NCBI GenBank assembly: GCA_949288715.1
Contig: CASELH010000003.1
Span: 1-64,000, forward strand
DNA: 64,000 bases
Direction: 5' to 3'
Source: an uncultured Bacteroides sp.
GTDB lineage: Bacteria; Bacteroidota; Bacteroidia; Bacteroidales; Bacteroidaceae
The translations under genes and the position numbers were made by a program. The notes under the pieces are model-generated. The model did not search any database. It was not told where the DNA came from and worked only from the letters and a program-made list of their open reading frames with translations. This document shows positions 54,563-63,915 of the stretch, one piece after another; positions within the stretch are counted from its first letter, which is position 1, and each line of letters begins with the position of its first letter.

Positions 54563-57445
54563 TTATAACTTCACCGTCTGCGCCTTGCCGTCGTACTTCA
54601 CCACCGTACCCTTGGCCTTGAGGTCGAAGCCCTTGGGCTGGTCTTTGGTGACTTTGACGATGTTGAAGGTGCGCTCCTTCAGCATGCCGGGGAATTCGCC
54701 TTGGCGTTCGCCCAAGGTCAGTGTACCTTCGGCCTCGTTGTAGGCCATGGGTATCATGGCATACTGGCCCTTCTCGTAGTTGTAGTTCACGCCCTCGTCT
54801 TCGTAGAGGGTGAAGGCACCGTCCTGCCCGGCATAGACGTAGAGGGTAATCTCCTCAGCCGGTTTCTCGTCGCTCCACTGCATGTCGGGGCCGTAGGGGA
54901 TGATGGCGCCCTCGCGCACATAGAGCGGAATGCGCTCGTAGGGAGCATCCACCTCCAGCTCCTGGCCGCCGGCCACATACTTGCCGGTGTAGAAGTCATA
55001 CCATCCGCATCCGGCGGGGAAGTACATCTGGCGCGTGCGGGCACCGTATTCGTAGACGGGAGCCACCATCAGCGCGGGGCCAAACATGTACTGGTCGCCG
55101 ATGTTGTTCACCCGGGTGTCGGCGGTGAAGTCCATCACCAGCGGGCGCATGATGGTGTAGTCCTGGAAGTACGTCATGCCTGCCATGGAGTAGATGTAGG
55201 GCATGAGGTTGTAGCGCAACTTGGTGTAGTACACCACGGAGTTGTAGCACGGATGTCCCTGCGGGGCAATGTTCCATATCTCGCGGAAGGGGTACTGCCC
55301 GTGTGCACGGAACAGGGGGCAGAATGCGCCAAACTGGTACCAGCGCACATTCAGCTCGCGCCACTCCTTGTAGTCGGCATTCTCACGGCCGGTGTTGTTG
55401 TAAAGCTGCTGGCCTGCCACGTAGCGATTCTCCACGCAGAAGCCACCGATGTCCATGGTCCAATAGGGAATGCCGCTCACGGCAAAGTTCAATCCGGCGG
55501 ATATCTGTGCTTTCATGTCTTCCCAGCGGGTAGCGATGTCGCCGCTCCAAGTAGCCGTGGAGTAGCGTTGCAATCCTGCGAAGCCCGAACGGGTGAGGAG
55601 GAACACGCGCTTGTCTGGGTCTACGCCGCGCTGGCCGTTGTAGATGGCGTCGGCATTCATCAGGGCATAGGCATTGAAGAACTTCTCAGAGGGGCCGAGG
55701 GCCGTGGGGCCGCACAGGTCTTTGCGGTATTGCAGGTCGGTGCAGTCGCGCACGTTCGGCTCGCTGGCATCCATCCACCAGGCATCGATACCCAGGGGAT
55801 AATAGTGGTCTTGCATCTGCTTCCAGAACAGTTTGCGAGCCTCGGGCTCGTAGGCATCATAGAAGCCGTAAGTGTAGCCGGGGCCTACCCAGTCCTTCAA
55901 GCTGTCTTTCACGGACTGCATGTACATCCAGCCGTTGTCGGCAAACTCCTTGAAGTGCTCCGTGGTGGTGTAGAACTTGGGCCATACGGATATCATCAGT
56001 TTGGCATTCATCCGGTGAATCTCATCCACCATGCCCTTGGGGTCGGGGAAGCGTGCCTTGTCGAACTCATGGCACCCCCACGAATCCTGCGGCCAGTGCA
56101 GCCAGTCGATGACAATGTTGTCGATAGGAATCTGGCGCTTGCGGAATTCCTTCAGAGTAGAGAGCACTTCCTCCTGCGTGTTGTACTTCTCGCGGCTCTG
56201 CCAGTAGCCCATGGCCCACTTAGGCATCACCTGCGACTTGCCCGTCAGGGTGCGGTAGCCGCTTATCACGTCGTCCATGTCCTCGCCATATACAAAGTAG
56301 TAGTCAATCTCGTTCTGCAACTCACCCCACCACGACATCTTGGCGCGCTCTTCGTCCGACACGGGACTCAGCACACGCAGGCCGCAATAGGACACGCCGC
56401 CATCGGGCTCCCACTCTATCTTGACAGGCACACGCTTGCCACTCTCCAAGTTGACGGCAAACTTGTAGCTGTTGGGATTCCAGGCGGTGCGCCAGCGTTC
56501 GGGCACTACCAGTTTGCCATCTACATACACCTTGGTGTAGCCGGCATAGTAGAGGATGAAGTGGAACAGGCCGCTCTCGGCAGGCTCAATCTCGCCCTCA
56601 TACGTCACGTGGGCGCCCATAAAGGGGAAGTCTTTCGGCAGGTTGACCACACGGCCCATGTCGCCGCGCACCAGGTGCTCGAAGTAGAGGGAGTCTTCGC
56701 GGCGCACCAGCGTCTCCTTGCCCGACTTGGCAGCGGGGACATACGTGCCGGTCAGCGCGCCTTCCTTGCCCTCCTTGTCATACAGCTTGAACACGTCGCC
56801 CAGCTGGGAGTAAGGACGCGCATCGCCAAAGCGGCACAGGGAGTAGCTGTCCCACAACACGCCGTAATTCTTGTTGGACACAATGAAAGGCACAGACACC
56901 TTAGTATTATATTGGAAGAGTTCCTCGTTCTTGCCTTTGTAGTTGAACTCGTCGGCCTGGTGCTGGCCCAAGCCGTAATAGCCTTCGTCGTCGCCTGCCG
57001 ACTCAAAGACCTGGCGCACGCTGTAGCCCTGCGTGCCTTCCACCTCGCGGGGAGTAAAGGTGCGTCCGCCGGCCTCTTCTGCCAGAATCTGCTTTCCGGC
57101 CGCATCGGTAAAGCGCACCTGTCCGGTAGACTTGGACACCAGCACGCCTACTTGTGCGGTCTTTACCACAACGTCGTCCCCCTGCTCGGCCACGGTAAAG
57201 GGCGTCTGCACCTGCGGGGGCACAATAATCAGACTTTTCTCCGTAGAGAACTCTTTTTCCGGCGTAGCCGATACATGGATGAGCTTTTCGCCCATCACTT
57301 CCACGCGTACCTTACGCACATCGGTAGGTTGCTGCTGGCTCAATGTCACCACAACACCTTTGTCGGTTTTCTGATAACCGCTCCCGGCACAAGCCGCAAG
57401 CGCCAATCCGACGAACAAACAAGCTGAAGTGTTTTTCAGATTCAT
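54563..57445 (-). CDS. GH31 alpha-xylosidase with PA14 domain
   Basis: A 960-aa lipoprotein (LALAACAGSG). An N-terminal beta-domain (EGYYGLGQHQADEFNYKGKN) is interrupted by a PA14 insertion (about 225-375: GALTGTYVPAAKSG, YYAGYTKVYVDGKLV). The (beta/alpha)8 barrel has the nucleophile Asp559 in WWMDASEPNV and the acid/base Asp636 in TWSGDIATRWED. The PA14 insertion and size match the alpha-xylosidase of the B. ovatus xyloglucan locus. It should remove xylose from the non-reducing end of xyloglucan oligosaccharides. It follows the HTCS gene. Confidence 0.93.
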   Translation of the reverse strand: MNLKNTSACLFVGLALAACAGSGYQKTDKGVVVTLSQQQPTDVRKVRVEVMGEKLIHVSATPEKEFSTEKSLIIVPPQVQTPFTVAEQGDDVVVKTAQVGVLVSKSTGQVRFTDAAGKQILAEEAGGRTFTPREVEGTQGYSVRQVFESAGDDEGYYGLGQHQADEFNYKGKNEELFQYNTKVSVPFIVSNKNYGVLWDSYSLCRFGDARPYSQLGDVFKLYDKEGKEGALTGTYVPAAKSGKETLVRREDSLYFEHLVRGDMGRVVNLPKDFPFMGAHVTYEGEIEPAESGLFHFILYYAGYTKVYVDGKLVVPERWRTAWNPNSYKFAVNLESGKRVPVKIEWEPDGGVSYCGLRVLSPVSDEERAKMSWWGELQNEIDYYFVYGEDMDDVISGYRTLTGKSQVMPKWAMGYWQSREKYNTQEEVLSTLKEFRKRQIPIDNIVIDWLHWPQDSWGCHEFDKARFPDPKGMVDEIHRMNAKLMISVWPKFYTTTEHFKEFADNGWMYMQSVKDSLKDWVGPGYTYGFYDAYEPEARKLFWKQMQDHYYPLGIDAWWMDASEPNVRDCTDLQYRKDLCGPTALGPSEKFFNAYALMNADAIYNGQRGVDPDKRVFLLTRSGFAGLQRYSTATWSGDIATRWEDMKAQISAGLNFAVSGIPYWTMDIGGFCVENRYVAGQQLYNNTGRENADYKEWRELNVRWYQFGAFCPLFRAHGQYPFREIWNIAPQGHPCYNSVVYYTKLRYNLMPYIYSMAGMTYFQDYTIMRPLVMDFTADTRVNNIGDQYMFGPALMVAPVYEYGARTRQMYFPAGCGWYDFYTGKYVAGGQELEVDAPYERIPLYVREGAIIPYGPDMQWSDEKPAEEITLYVYAGQDGAFTLYEDEGVNYNYEKGQYAMIPMAYNEAEGTLTLGERQGEFPGMLKERTFNIVKVTKDQPKGFDLKAKGTVVKYDGKAQTVKL

Positions 57446-57566
57446 ATTGCTTTAATTTTAGGAATGTTTCAACGGTGTAAAATTAAGAAATCTTTTCCAA
57501 AGAAAGCCCACACCAATGTTGATACAAGAGGGAACTTTTGATTTACCGACGGATAAAATGTTGCGT

Positions 57567-57582
57567 CAAAGGGTATCCTTTG
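57567..57582. repeat. Small hairpin at the HTCS stop
   Basis: CAAAGG (57567-57572) and CCTTTG (57577-57582) pair around GTAT, directly after the HTCS stop codon. The HTCS-GH31 gap is only 137 bp and no GH31 promoter with a clear -7 element was found. Confidence 0.4.
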
Positions 57583-60500
57583 TCATTTGCCCTCCCTTTC
57601 CTGGTAGACAGAGGGCAAAACACCGAATTCGTCCTTGAAATACTTGCTGAAATACTTCGGATTGTTGAAGCCCAACTGGTAGGCTATTTCCGACACATTC
57701 TGCTGGCTTTCGCGCAGCAGCTGGGCCGCCCTTTTCAGGCGGATGACGCGGATAAACTCGATAGGCGTCTTGCCCGTAATCTGCAGCAGCTTCTTATACA
57801 GGTGCGCACGGCTCATGCCCAGTTCATGGCTCAGTTCCTCCACCGACAGGTCGCTGCGGGCGATGTTCTTCTCCACATACTTGATGGCCTCGCCTATCAG
57901 CTTTTCGTCCAGCGAGGTAATGACAATCTCGCTGGGCTCGGGGTCGATGTAGCCGTGGGGCTTGTGGCGGTTGCTCAGGTCGATGAGCTTGCGCATGCGC
58001 AGCACCAGGACTTCCATATTGAAAGGCTTGGTCACATAGTCGTCTGCCCCGATGGTCAGCCCTTCCACCTTGTTCTCCACCGACTGCTTGGCCGTGAGCA
58101 GCACGAAGGGAATATCGGCCGTCTTCTTATCCGCCTTAACCCTGCGGCACAGCTCATTGCCGTCCATCACAGGCATCATCAGGTCGCTGACAATGAGGTC
58201 CGGCTTCACCTCGGCTATCATCTTCAGGGCCTCCTCGCCGTTCGTAGCCACCTTAACCGTGAAGTACAGGCTCAGGCTGTCGGACATGAATGCCCGGAAG
58301 TCGCCGCTATCATCCACCACCAGCACCACGGGCTTCTTCACCGCCCCCTTGCTGTCTGCCTCGGCCGGTTGCGGCGGCACGTCGTCCGCCACAGCCGGTG
58401 CTTCGTCTGCGGCCGCTTCTGCCGGCAAGGTCGCAGCTGCCCCGGCTGCCGAGTGCCTTACGGGAATGTCCACCACGAACACAGACCCGCCGCCGGCATT
58501 GTCGAACACCTGCACGGTGCCCCCATGCAGGGTGACGTACTCGCGCACCAGGCTCAGCCCGATGCCGCTGCCGCCGGCCGTGTTGCCTCCGCCTTCTTGC
58601 CCGGCCTGGTAGAAGCGCTCAAAAACGTGCGGTTTGTCTTCGTCCTTAATGCCAATGCCCGTATCGGCTATCTTTATCTCCAACGTGTCGGAGGCACCCT
58701 GCAGCACTTCCAGCGACACATCCACCCGGCCGCCTCCGGGGGTGAACTTAAAGGCGTTGGACAACAGGTTCATCACCACCTTGCCCACCTTGTCTTCGTC
58801 GAACGACATCTCCAGCGAGTCGACTGCCGAAAAGAAGTTCAGGCGCACGTCCTTTTTGTCGGACAGCATGAGGAAGGAGTTGCAGATGTTGTGCACATAG
58901 GGCACAATGTCCCCCTCCGACAGGTTGAGGTGGAGGCCCGCCATCTCGTTTTTGCGGAAATCGAGCAGCTGGTTCACCAGGTACAGCAGCCGCAGGGCAT
59001 TGCGGTGCATCAGCTTCAGGCGGTCGGCCGCCTTTCCGTCCTTTGTTTCCTTTATCATGCTCTCCAGCGGGGAGATAATCAGGGTGAGCGGTGTGCGCAG
59101 CTCGTGACTGACGTTGGTAAAGAAGCGGAACTTCATCTGGTTCAGTTCTTCCGTCCGCCTAGCCTCTTCCTCCATGTGGCGGATGCGCCACTTGTTGCGC
59201 TCGCGCCGTTTCACCACCACGAGTCCGCAGAACAGCGTCCCCGCAATGAGCACCGCATAGCAGGCATAGGCCCAGGGCGTCAGCCAGAAGGGAGGCTTGA
59301 TTACAATCTTCAGCCGCGCCTCCTCGGTGCCGGCATAGCCGTCGCTGTTTACGGCCTTTATCCGCAGCACGTAGGTGCCCGGCGCCAGGTTGGTGTAGGT
59401 CAGCTGCCTTATGTCGGGCAAACTGGTCAGCCAGTCTTCGTCAAAGCCCTCCAGCTTGTAGGCATAGCTGGTCTTTTCGGGCAGCACGTAGTTGTCCGAC
59501 GCAAACGACACGGTGAAGACATTCTGCTTATAGTCGAGCACCAGCTCCTCCGTCTCGTTCAGTGCCTTGCCGAGCACAATGCGGCCGCTATACTCCTTGC
59601 CCACGCCAACTTCTTCATTGAACAGGCGCAGGCCGCAGAACATGACCTTAGGTAGGGCAAGGTTGTACTTTATGTCGTCCGGGCGGAAGCTGTTCACGCC
59701 ATACATGCCGCCCACCAGAATTTCCCCACTGGCCAGACGCTTCATGGAGCGCTGGTTGAAGTCGCTGCTCTGCAAGCCGTCCTTGTCCGTGTACGAACGG
59801 CAATGGAAAGCCAGGCCACCGTCCCCGGCATTCGCCGTCAGCACCACATTGACCAGCTCTCCGCCCACCGTCACCCAGATGCCTTGCCCGGCATCTTCCA
59901 CAATGCCCAGCACAAACGGCTTGGAGTAGTCGGGATTCAGCGGCACATCGTATGCACGGTCCAGGCGCGGGTCGTACACCTTCAGCCCCTCGCGCGTAGC
60001 GACCCACAGGTAGCCGCGGCTGTCTTCGCACACCTGGATGATGTTCAGGCTGGCAAAGCACTTTTCGCCGGTGACGCCTATAGTGAAATCGGTTATCTCA
60101 TGGGTGGTCATGTCCATGACGGACATGCCGTAGGAGGTGCCTATCAGCAGCCGGTTGTCCGCGGTCAGGCACATCGACATCACGTGGTCCGACAGCAGGC
60201 CCGAGTTGCCCGTGGTATAGGTGGTGAACACACCCGTCTCCGGGTTCAGGCATTGCAGGCCTCCGCCCAATGTGCCTATCCAGAGGTTGCCGTCGCGGTC
60301 TTCCACCAGCGACCACACGTTGTCGCTGGCCAGCGCATGGGGCTTGCCCGCCTCGTGGCGGTAGTGGGTGAAGCGGGTGCCGTCGTAGCAGTCCAGCCCT
60401 CCCCAGTAGGTGCCAATCCATAGCCGGTGCTTGCTGTCGCGCAGCAGGCTCACAATCACGTCGGCCGAGACGGAACGGCTGCCTTGTCCGGCCGTAAACG

Positions 60501-61641
60501 TCTGCCGCCGGCCCGTGCGCATGTCCCAGCGCATCAGGCCCGCACCGTTCGTGCCCAGCCACAGCGCGCCGTCGCTGCCCTCTTCTATACAGTTCACGTC
60601 GCCCACATCGTGCATGCCAAACTTGAAGATGCTTTCGTTGTAGTAAGACACGCCCTTCTTGTACAGCCCCACCCACATGGTGCCGGCTTCGTCTTCGTAG
60701 AGCGCGGTCACGGTGTTGTTGGGCAAGGAGCGCGAGTTGTCCGGGTCGTTTTTCAACACTTGCCGGGTCGTGCCGTCTTCCACGATGCTGATGCCGTTCT
60801 GGTCGTGCCCTATCCAGATGCGCCCGTACTTGTCCTGCGCCACTGCCCGCACCACGTCGAAGTGGCCCTGGCGCGGCGCCCGCATCAGCCATTGGTTGGT
60901 GGCCGGGCGATACACCCACGTGCCCGCCACGCTGTAAATCCAGATGCGCCCTTCGCGGTCGGCAAAGAGGTCGTAAGCTTCCTGCAGATTCTCGCCCACG
61001 TCGCGGGCGATGCCGTCCGTTGTCCACCGCACATTCAGGTTCTGCTTGTCCACACAGGTCAGCACGCCGTTCCGGTAGGCCAGCACTATCCCGTCCTCGC
61101 ACTCGGCCATGTTTGCGATGTCCGCCTCGCCGGAGCGGCCGGCAGGCACGGGCGCAATGACGGGCTCTTGCTCCCCGTCGCGGTAGCGGTAGAGCCCCTG
61201 CCCGGCCACGTAGGCCCAATAGGTCATCTCGCTGTCTATGAAGATGCGTGACAAGGTGCCCGAGATGCCCGCCTTCCACAGCCTGCCCTCGAGGTCGTTG
61301 TCGAAGCTGTCCGTGGCGGGGCAGTAGATGCTGTAGCCCGAGCCGGTACGTATCCACAGCTGCCCGTCGCGGTCTTCCTGTATTCCCTCCACGTAGTTGT
61401 CGGGCAGGGAGTTCGGGTTTCCGCTCTGGTTGCGGTAGACTTTCACCTCGTAGCCGTCATAGCGGTTCAGTCCCGATGCCGTGCCAAACCACATGAAGCC
61501 TTTCGCGTCCCGGTGGATGGCCGTAACCTGGTTGTTGGACAGTCCGTCTTTCGCCTCCAGGTGTTTGAACATATAGTCTTGGGCCAGGGCCGGAAGCCCC
61601 ATGGCGAGCAACAGTAAGAGGAGCCAATAATGCATTTTCAT
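57583..61641 (-). CDS. Hybrid two-component system regulator of PUL-2 (HTCS)
   Basis: A 1352-aa sensor-regulator. Signal peptide (LLLLLLAMGLPALAQ), then two seven-bladed propellers made of reg_prop repeats (about 25-730, for example AIHRDAKGFMWFGTASGLNR), a Y_Y_Y domain (about 735-795), a membrane segment (about 800-825), HisKA with His846 in TNVSHELRTPLTL, HATPase (GSGIGLSL), a receiver with Asp1153 in VSDLMMPVMDG, and a C-terminal AraC HTH (about 1240-1345). Such proteins bind oligosaccharides in the periplasm and activate their own locus. It sits within PUL-2, after the GH5 gene. Confidence 0.96.
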   Translation of the reverse strand: MKMHYWLLLLLLAMGLPALAQDYMFKHLEAKDGLSNNQVTAIHRDAKGFMWFGTASGLNRYDGYEVKVYRNQSGNPNSLPDNYVEGIQEDRDGQLWIRTGSGYSIYCPATDSFDNDLEGRLWKAGISGTLSRIFIDSEMTYWAYVAGQGLYRYRDGEQEPVIAPVPAGRSGEADIANMAECEDGIVLAYRNGVLTCVDKQNLNVRWTTDGIARDVGENLQEAYDLFADREGRIWIYSVAGTWVYRPATNQWLMRAPRQGHFDVVRAVAQDKYGRIWIGHDQNGISIVEDGTTRQVLKNDPDNSRSLPNNTVTALYEDEAGTMWVGLYKKGVSYYNESIFKFGMHDVGDVNCIEEGSDGALWLGTNGAGLMRWDMRTGRRQTFTAGQGSRSVSADVIVSLLRDSKHRLWIGTYWGGLDCYDGTRFTHYRHEAGKPHALASDNVWSLVEDRDGNLWIGTLGGGLQCLNPETGVFTTYTTGNSGLLSDHVMSMCLTADNRLLIGTSYGMSVMDMTTHEITDFTIGVTGEKCFASLNIIQVCEDSRGYLWVATREGLKVYDPRLDRAYDVPLNPDYSKPFVLGIVEDAGQGIWVTVGGELVNVVLTANAGDGGLAFHCRSYTDKDGLQSSDFNQRSMKRLASGEILVGGMYGVNSFRPDDIKYNLALPKVMFCGLRLFNEEVGVGKEYSGRIVLGKALNETEELVLDYKQNVFTVSFASDNYVLPEKTSYAYKLEGFDEDWLTSLPDIRQLTYTNLAPGTYVLRIKAVNSDGYAGTEEARLKIVIKPPFWLTPWAYACYAVLIAGTLFCGLVVVKRRERNKWRIRHMEEEARRTEELNQMKFRFFTNVSHELRTPLTLIISPLESMIKETKDGKAADRLKLMHRNALRLLYLVNQLLDFRKNEMAGLHLNLSEGDIVPYVHNICNSFLMLSDKKDVRLNFFSAVDSLEMSFDEDKVGKVVMNLLSNAFKFTPGGGRVDVSLEVLQGASDTLEIKIADTGIGIKDEDKPHVFERFYQAGQEGGGNTAGGSGIGLSLVREYVTLHGGTVQVFDNAGGGSVFVVDIPVRHSAAGAAATLPAEAAADEAPAVADDVPPQPAEADSKGAVKKPVVLVVDDSGDFRAFMSDSLSLYFTVKVATNGEEALKMIAEVKPDLIVSDLMMPVMDGNELCRRVKADKKTADIPFVLLTAKQSVENKVEGLTIGADDYVTKPFNMEVLVLRMRKLIDLSNRHKPHGYIDPEPSEIVITSLDEKLIGEAIKYVEKNIARSDLSVEELSHELGMSRAHLYKKLLQITGKTPIEFIRVIRLKRAAQLLRESQQNVSEIAYQLGFNNPKYFSKYFKDEFGVLPSVYQEREGK

Positions 61642-61733
61642 GTTATTTCAAGGGTTAAGGGTGCGCAAATCCATTGCAAATGAAAGAAAAAGCGGAGAGA
61701 AATGCAAGCCCCGCCCCACTTTTAATACGCAAA

Positions 61734-61761
61734 CGGGGCGCATCCTCACGAACACGCCCCG
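61734..61761 (-). terminator. Terminator-like hairpin after GH5
   Basis: CGGGGCG (61734-61740) and CGCCCCG (61755-61761) form a 7-bp GC stem with a 14-nt loop. On the minus strand it is followed by TTTG. The stem is strong but the T-run is short. Confidence 0.5.
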
Positions 61762-61872
61762 CTCTATTAACAAAAAACCGTATTACAATCTTTATCCTTG
61801 AAACCTATCAAAAACATGTTGTCTCTATCTTGTTTAACCCTAATTTTCAGGATAATACTTTCTCTCTTGGTA

Positions 61873-61939
61873 GCGTTGGAACGCTGGCCCGGTGGCGTAG
61901 GAACGCTACCGGGCTGGGGTTGAAACGCTGCCACGGGCG
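61873..61939. repeat. Three tandem 22-bp dyad repeats
   Basis: GGAACGCT starts at 61878 and 61900, and TGAAACGCT follows at 61921, 22 bp apart. The first unit contains the dyad AGCGTT-GG-AACGCT. The flanks vary (GGCCCGG, ACCGGGC, GCCACGG). The array begins 16 bp after the GH5 stop. Confidence 0.7.
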
Positions 61940-61954
61940 CCTTTCTACCGCCGG

Positions 61955-63688
61955 TCAGAAGGGATAGGTGCCTTCGGCGGCGCCTTGCATCAAGCCATCG
62001 TAGGCATATCGTTCGGACACTGCGCCGGTATACCGGTCTATCATCACGAAAGTCCCACCATCCCAAAAGAAGGGTACTATGCCGTGATTCTTTGCTTCAC
62101 GGGTAACAACCTCCGTAAATGACTGCCGCGACAAATCGTGAGCCTGCTGATTCTCACCTATTGTACGCACCATGGCACCATATTCGCCCAAGATAATAGG
62201 AATGTTATCATGCACATAGCGAGCCTCCAGTTTCTCGAAAGCAGCAATCACATCATCAGCGCCATAGCCAGAGTTACGGTCAGAGCCTTCTACTTCATAC
62301 TCTCCCCAGAAGTAGGCCATCCGCCCCCAATCGGCATCTGCCTCCAAGCCACAGAATGTCCACGGAGTATAATAGTGCACTTCCAACATCAGGCGACCGG
62401 TAACCACATCCGTCGGCATTTCTCCAAACAGATTGAGTGTCTTATCAATATCCGTACTTGGTCCTTGCACAATCAGGCAGCGAGTGGCATTGTTCCCGCC
62501 CGTGGCACGCACAGCGTCGATAAATGTCTGTTCATACGATTTCAATACGGCCATTTGTTCAGCATTCTCCACATTCGGTTCGTTGCAGCCGGCAAACAGC
62601 AAGTATTCGTCGTAAACATTCAGTTTGCTCGCAATCTGCGTCCACAAAGCATGCTGCTTGGCATTGTTGGCTTCCTGTGCTTCCGGAGTACAATTTTCTT
62701 CCAGCCAGCCACCGTCCCAGTGGATGTTGACGATGGCATACATGTCGTTGGCGCGGCAGTAGCCCACCACCTCGCTCACGCGGTCCAGCCAGGCGGGGTC
62801 TATTTCGTTCGTTTCCTGGTTGATGATGTGGGAGTCCCATGCGCAAGGAATGCGCACGGCGTTGAATCCGGCAGCCTTCAGTCCGTCTATGTACTCCTTG
62901 CTGACGCGCGGGTTGCCCCAGCCCGTCTCGCTTCCGGGCACTTCCATGGTGTTACCTATGTTGATGCCGGCATACATCTGCTTGGCCAGCGTCTTGGCAT
63001 CGCTGTTCATGCCTACCCAATTATATGTACGACTCGGCCTCTGTACTACATCCACTGTTTCTACCAACGTGCCCAACGTAAAAGTAATGCGCCCTATGCG
63101 GTCGGTAGCAGAATAAGATTCGTTTTTGTCTACAATAAAAGTATAAGTACGCCCGGCCATGTCAGCCTTTGTCTGCACGCGAGTAATCCAATCGACACCG
63201 CAAGTCACCTCCGGGTCGCCGTTGGTAGTCAGCGATATTTCCACGGTGCCACCTTCGGCTGTCATCGGTTCAGGTGCTTCCACCACCACACCATCGGCAG
63301 CCATCTGTGTCACATTGACCTGTTGTGACTCGCTGCCCGCTGTCAGCGTAATCACGGCAGTACGGTCGTTTGTATCCGTGTTCTCCTGCACGGTCAGCGT
63401 CACGGTCACCGCCTTCAATGCTTCCGACGGGTTGCTGGCCTGCGCCGTGCACCACGTTTCCGAACTGCTGACCTGTACCGCCTCCAACGACTGCACGGCA
63501 AACGTCGTCGTTCCGCCCGAACGGGCCACCGTGATGCCCTCGGTCAAGAGTTCCTGGGAAACCGTCAGTCCGGTCACCCCGCTGTTGTATCCTTCTTCAT
63601 CGTCCGAACAAGCCGTCAGCGAACCTGCGGCCACCAGCGACACAAAAGCCGCTACGGCATAAAGCCGTTTCCATAGAAAGTTTTTCAT
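61955..63688 (-). CDS. BACON-GH5 endo-glucanase (probable endo-xyloglucanase)
   Basis: A 577-aa surface lipoprotein (SLTACSDDEEGYNSG). Two BACON domains (about 35-120 and 125-215, with SSETWCTAQA and TCGVDWITRV) precede a GH5 barrel with NIGNTMEVPGSETGWGNP, the acid/base Glu370 in AGCNEPNVE and the nucleophile Glu502 in IILGEYGAM. The text AGINIGNTME and the BACON domain are as in the GH5_4 endo-xyloglucanase of B. ovatus, so backbone cleavage at the cell surface is likely. The start at 63688 is set by the signal peptide. First minus-strand gene of PUL-2. Confidence 0.92.
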   Translation of the reverse strand: MKNFLWKRLYAVAAFVSLVAAGSLTACSDDEEGYNSGVTGLTVSQELLTEGITVARSGGTTTFAVQSLEAVQVSSSETWCTAQASNPSEALKAVTVTLTVQENTDTNDRTAVITLTAGSESQQVNVTQMAADGVVVEAPEPMTAEGGTVEISLTTNGDPEVTCGVDWITRVQTKADMAGRTYTFIVDKNESYSATDRIGRITFTLGTLVETVDVVQRPSRTYNWVGMNSDAKTLAKQMYAGINIGNTMEVPGSETGWGNPRVSKEYIDGLKAAGFNAVRIPCAWDSHIINQETNEIDPAWLDRVSEVVGYCRANDMYAIVNIHWDGGWLEENCTPEAQEANNAKQHALWTQIASKLNVYDEYLLFAGCNEPNVENAEQMAVLKSYEQTFIDAVRATGGNNATRCLIVQGPSTDIDKTLNLFGEMPTDVVTGRLMLEVHYYTPWTFCGLEADADWGRMAYFWGEYEVEGSDRNSGYGADDVIAAFEKLEARYVHDNIPIILGEYGAMVRTIGENQQAHDLSRQSFTEVVTREAKNHGIVPFFWDGGTFVMIDRYTGAVSERYAYDGLMQGAAEGTYPF

Positions 63689-63727
63689 GATGTCTTTCCT
63701 CTTTAAATAATTAATACTTGGTTGATG

Positions 63728-63735
63728 CAAATGTA
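63728..63735 (-). promoter_or_regulatory. -7 element for the GH5 gene
   Basis: Minus strand TACATTTG, a match to TAnnTTTG, 39 bp before the ATG at 63688. A TTG at 63752-63754 is only 16 bp upstream, so an activator such as the HTCS may be needed. Confidence 0.5.
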
Positions 63736-63915
63736 GCTCAATTATTCCTCTCAAGCCGCGTCATTTGTCTACTGGAAGGGTATGATTTGTCAACGGCATA
63801 GACGGAAAGTTGCCATTCGCTGACATTATATTCCCGGTGCTTGGCCATCTCGCGGGAAAGGAGTATAATTGCAGGAAGAAATGACACACGACCAAACCAA
63901 TTAATTAATACCAAT

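Larger units (their letters stand above)
61642..61954. other. Intergenic region between the GH5 and HTCS genes
   Basis: A 313-bp stretch. It holds three 22-bp repeats (61873-61939) and a GC-rich hairpin (61734-61761). No minus-strand TAnnTTTG match for the HTCS was found. Confidence 0.7.

Noticed and set aside
57538-59655. Long plus-strand frame opposite the PUL-2 HTCS
   Set aside because: Antisense of a complete HTCS whose domains are all clear. The His/Gln/Val-rich translation resembles no family.
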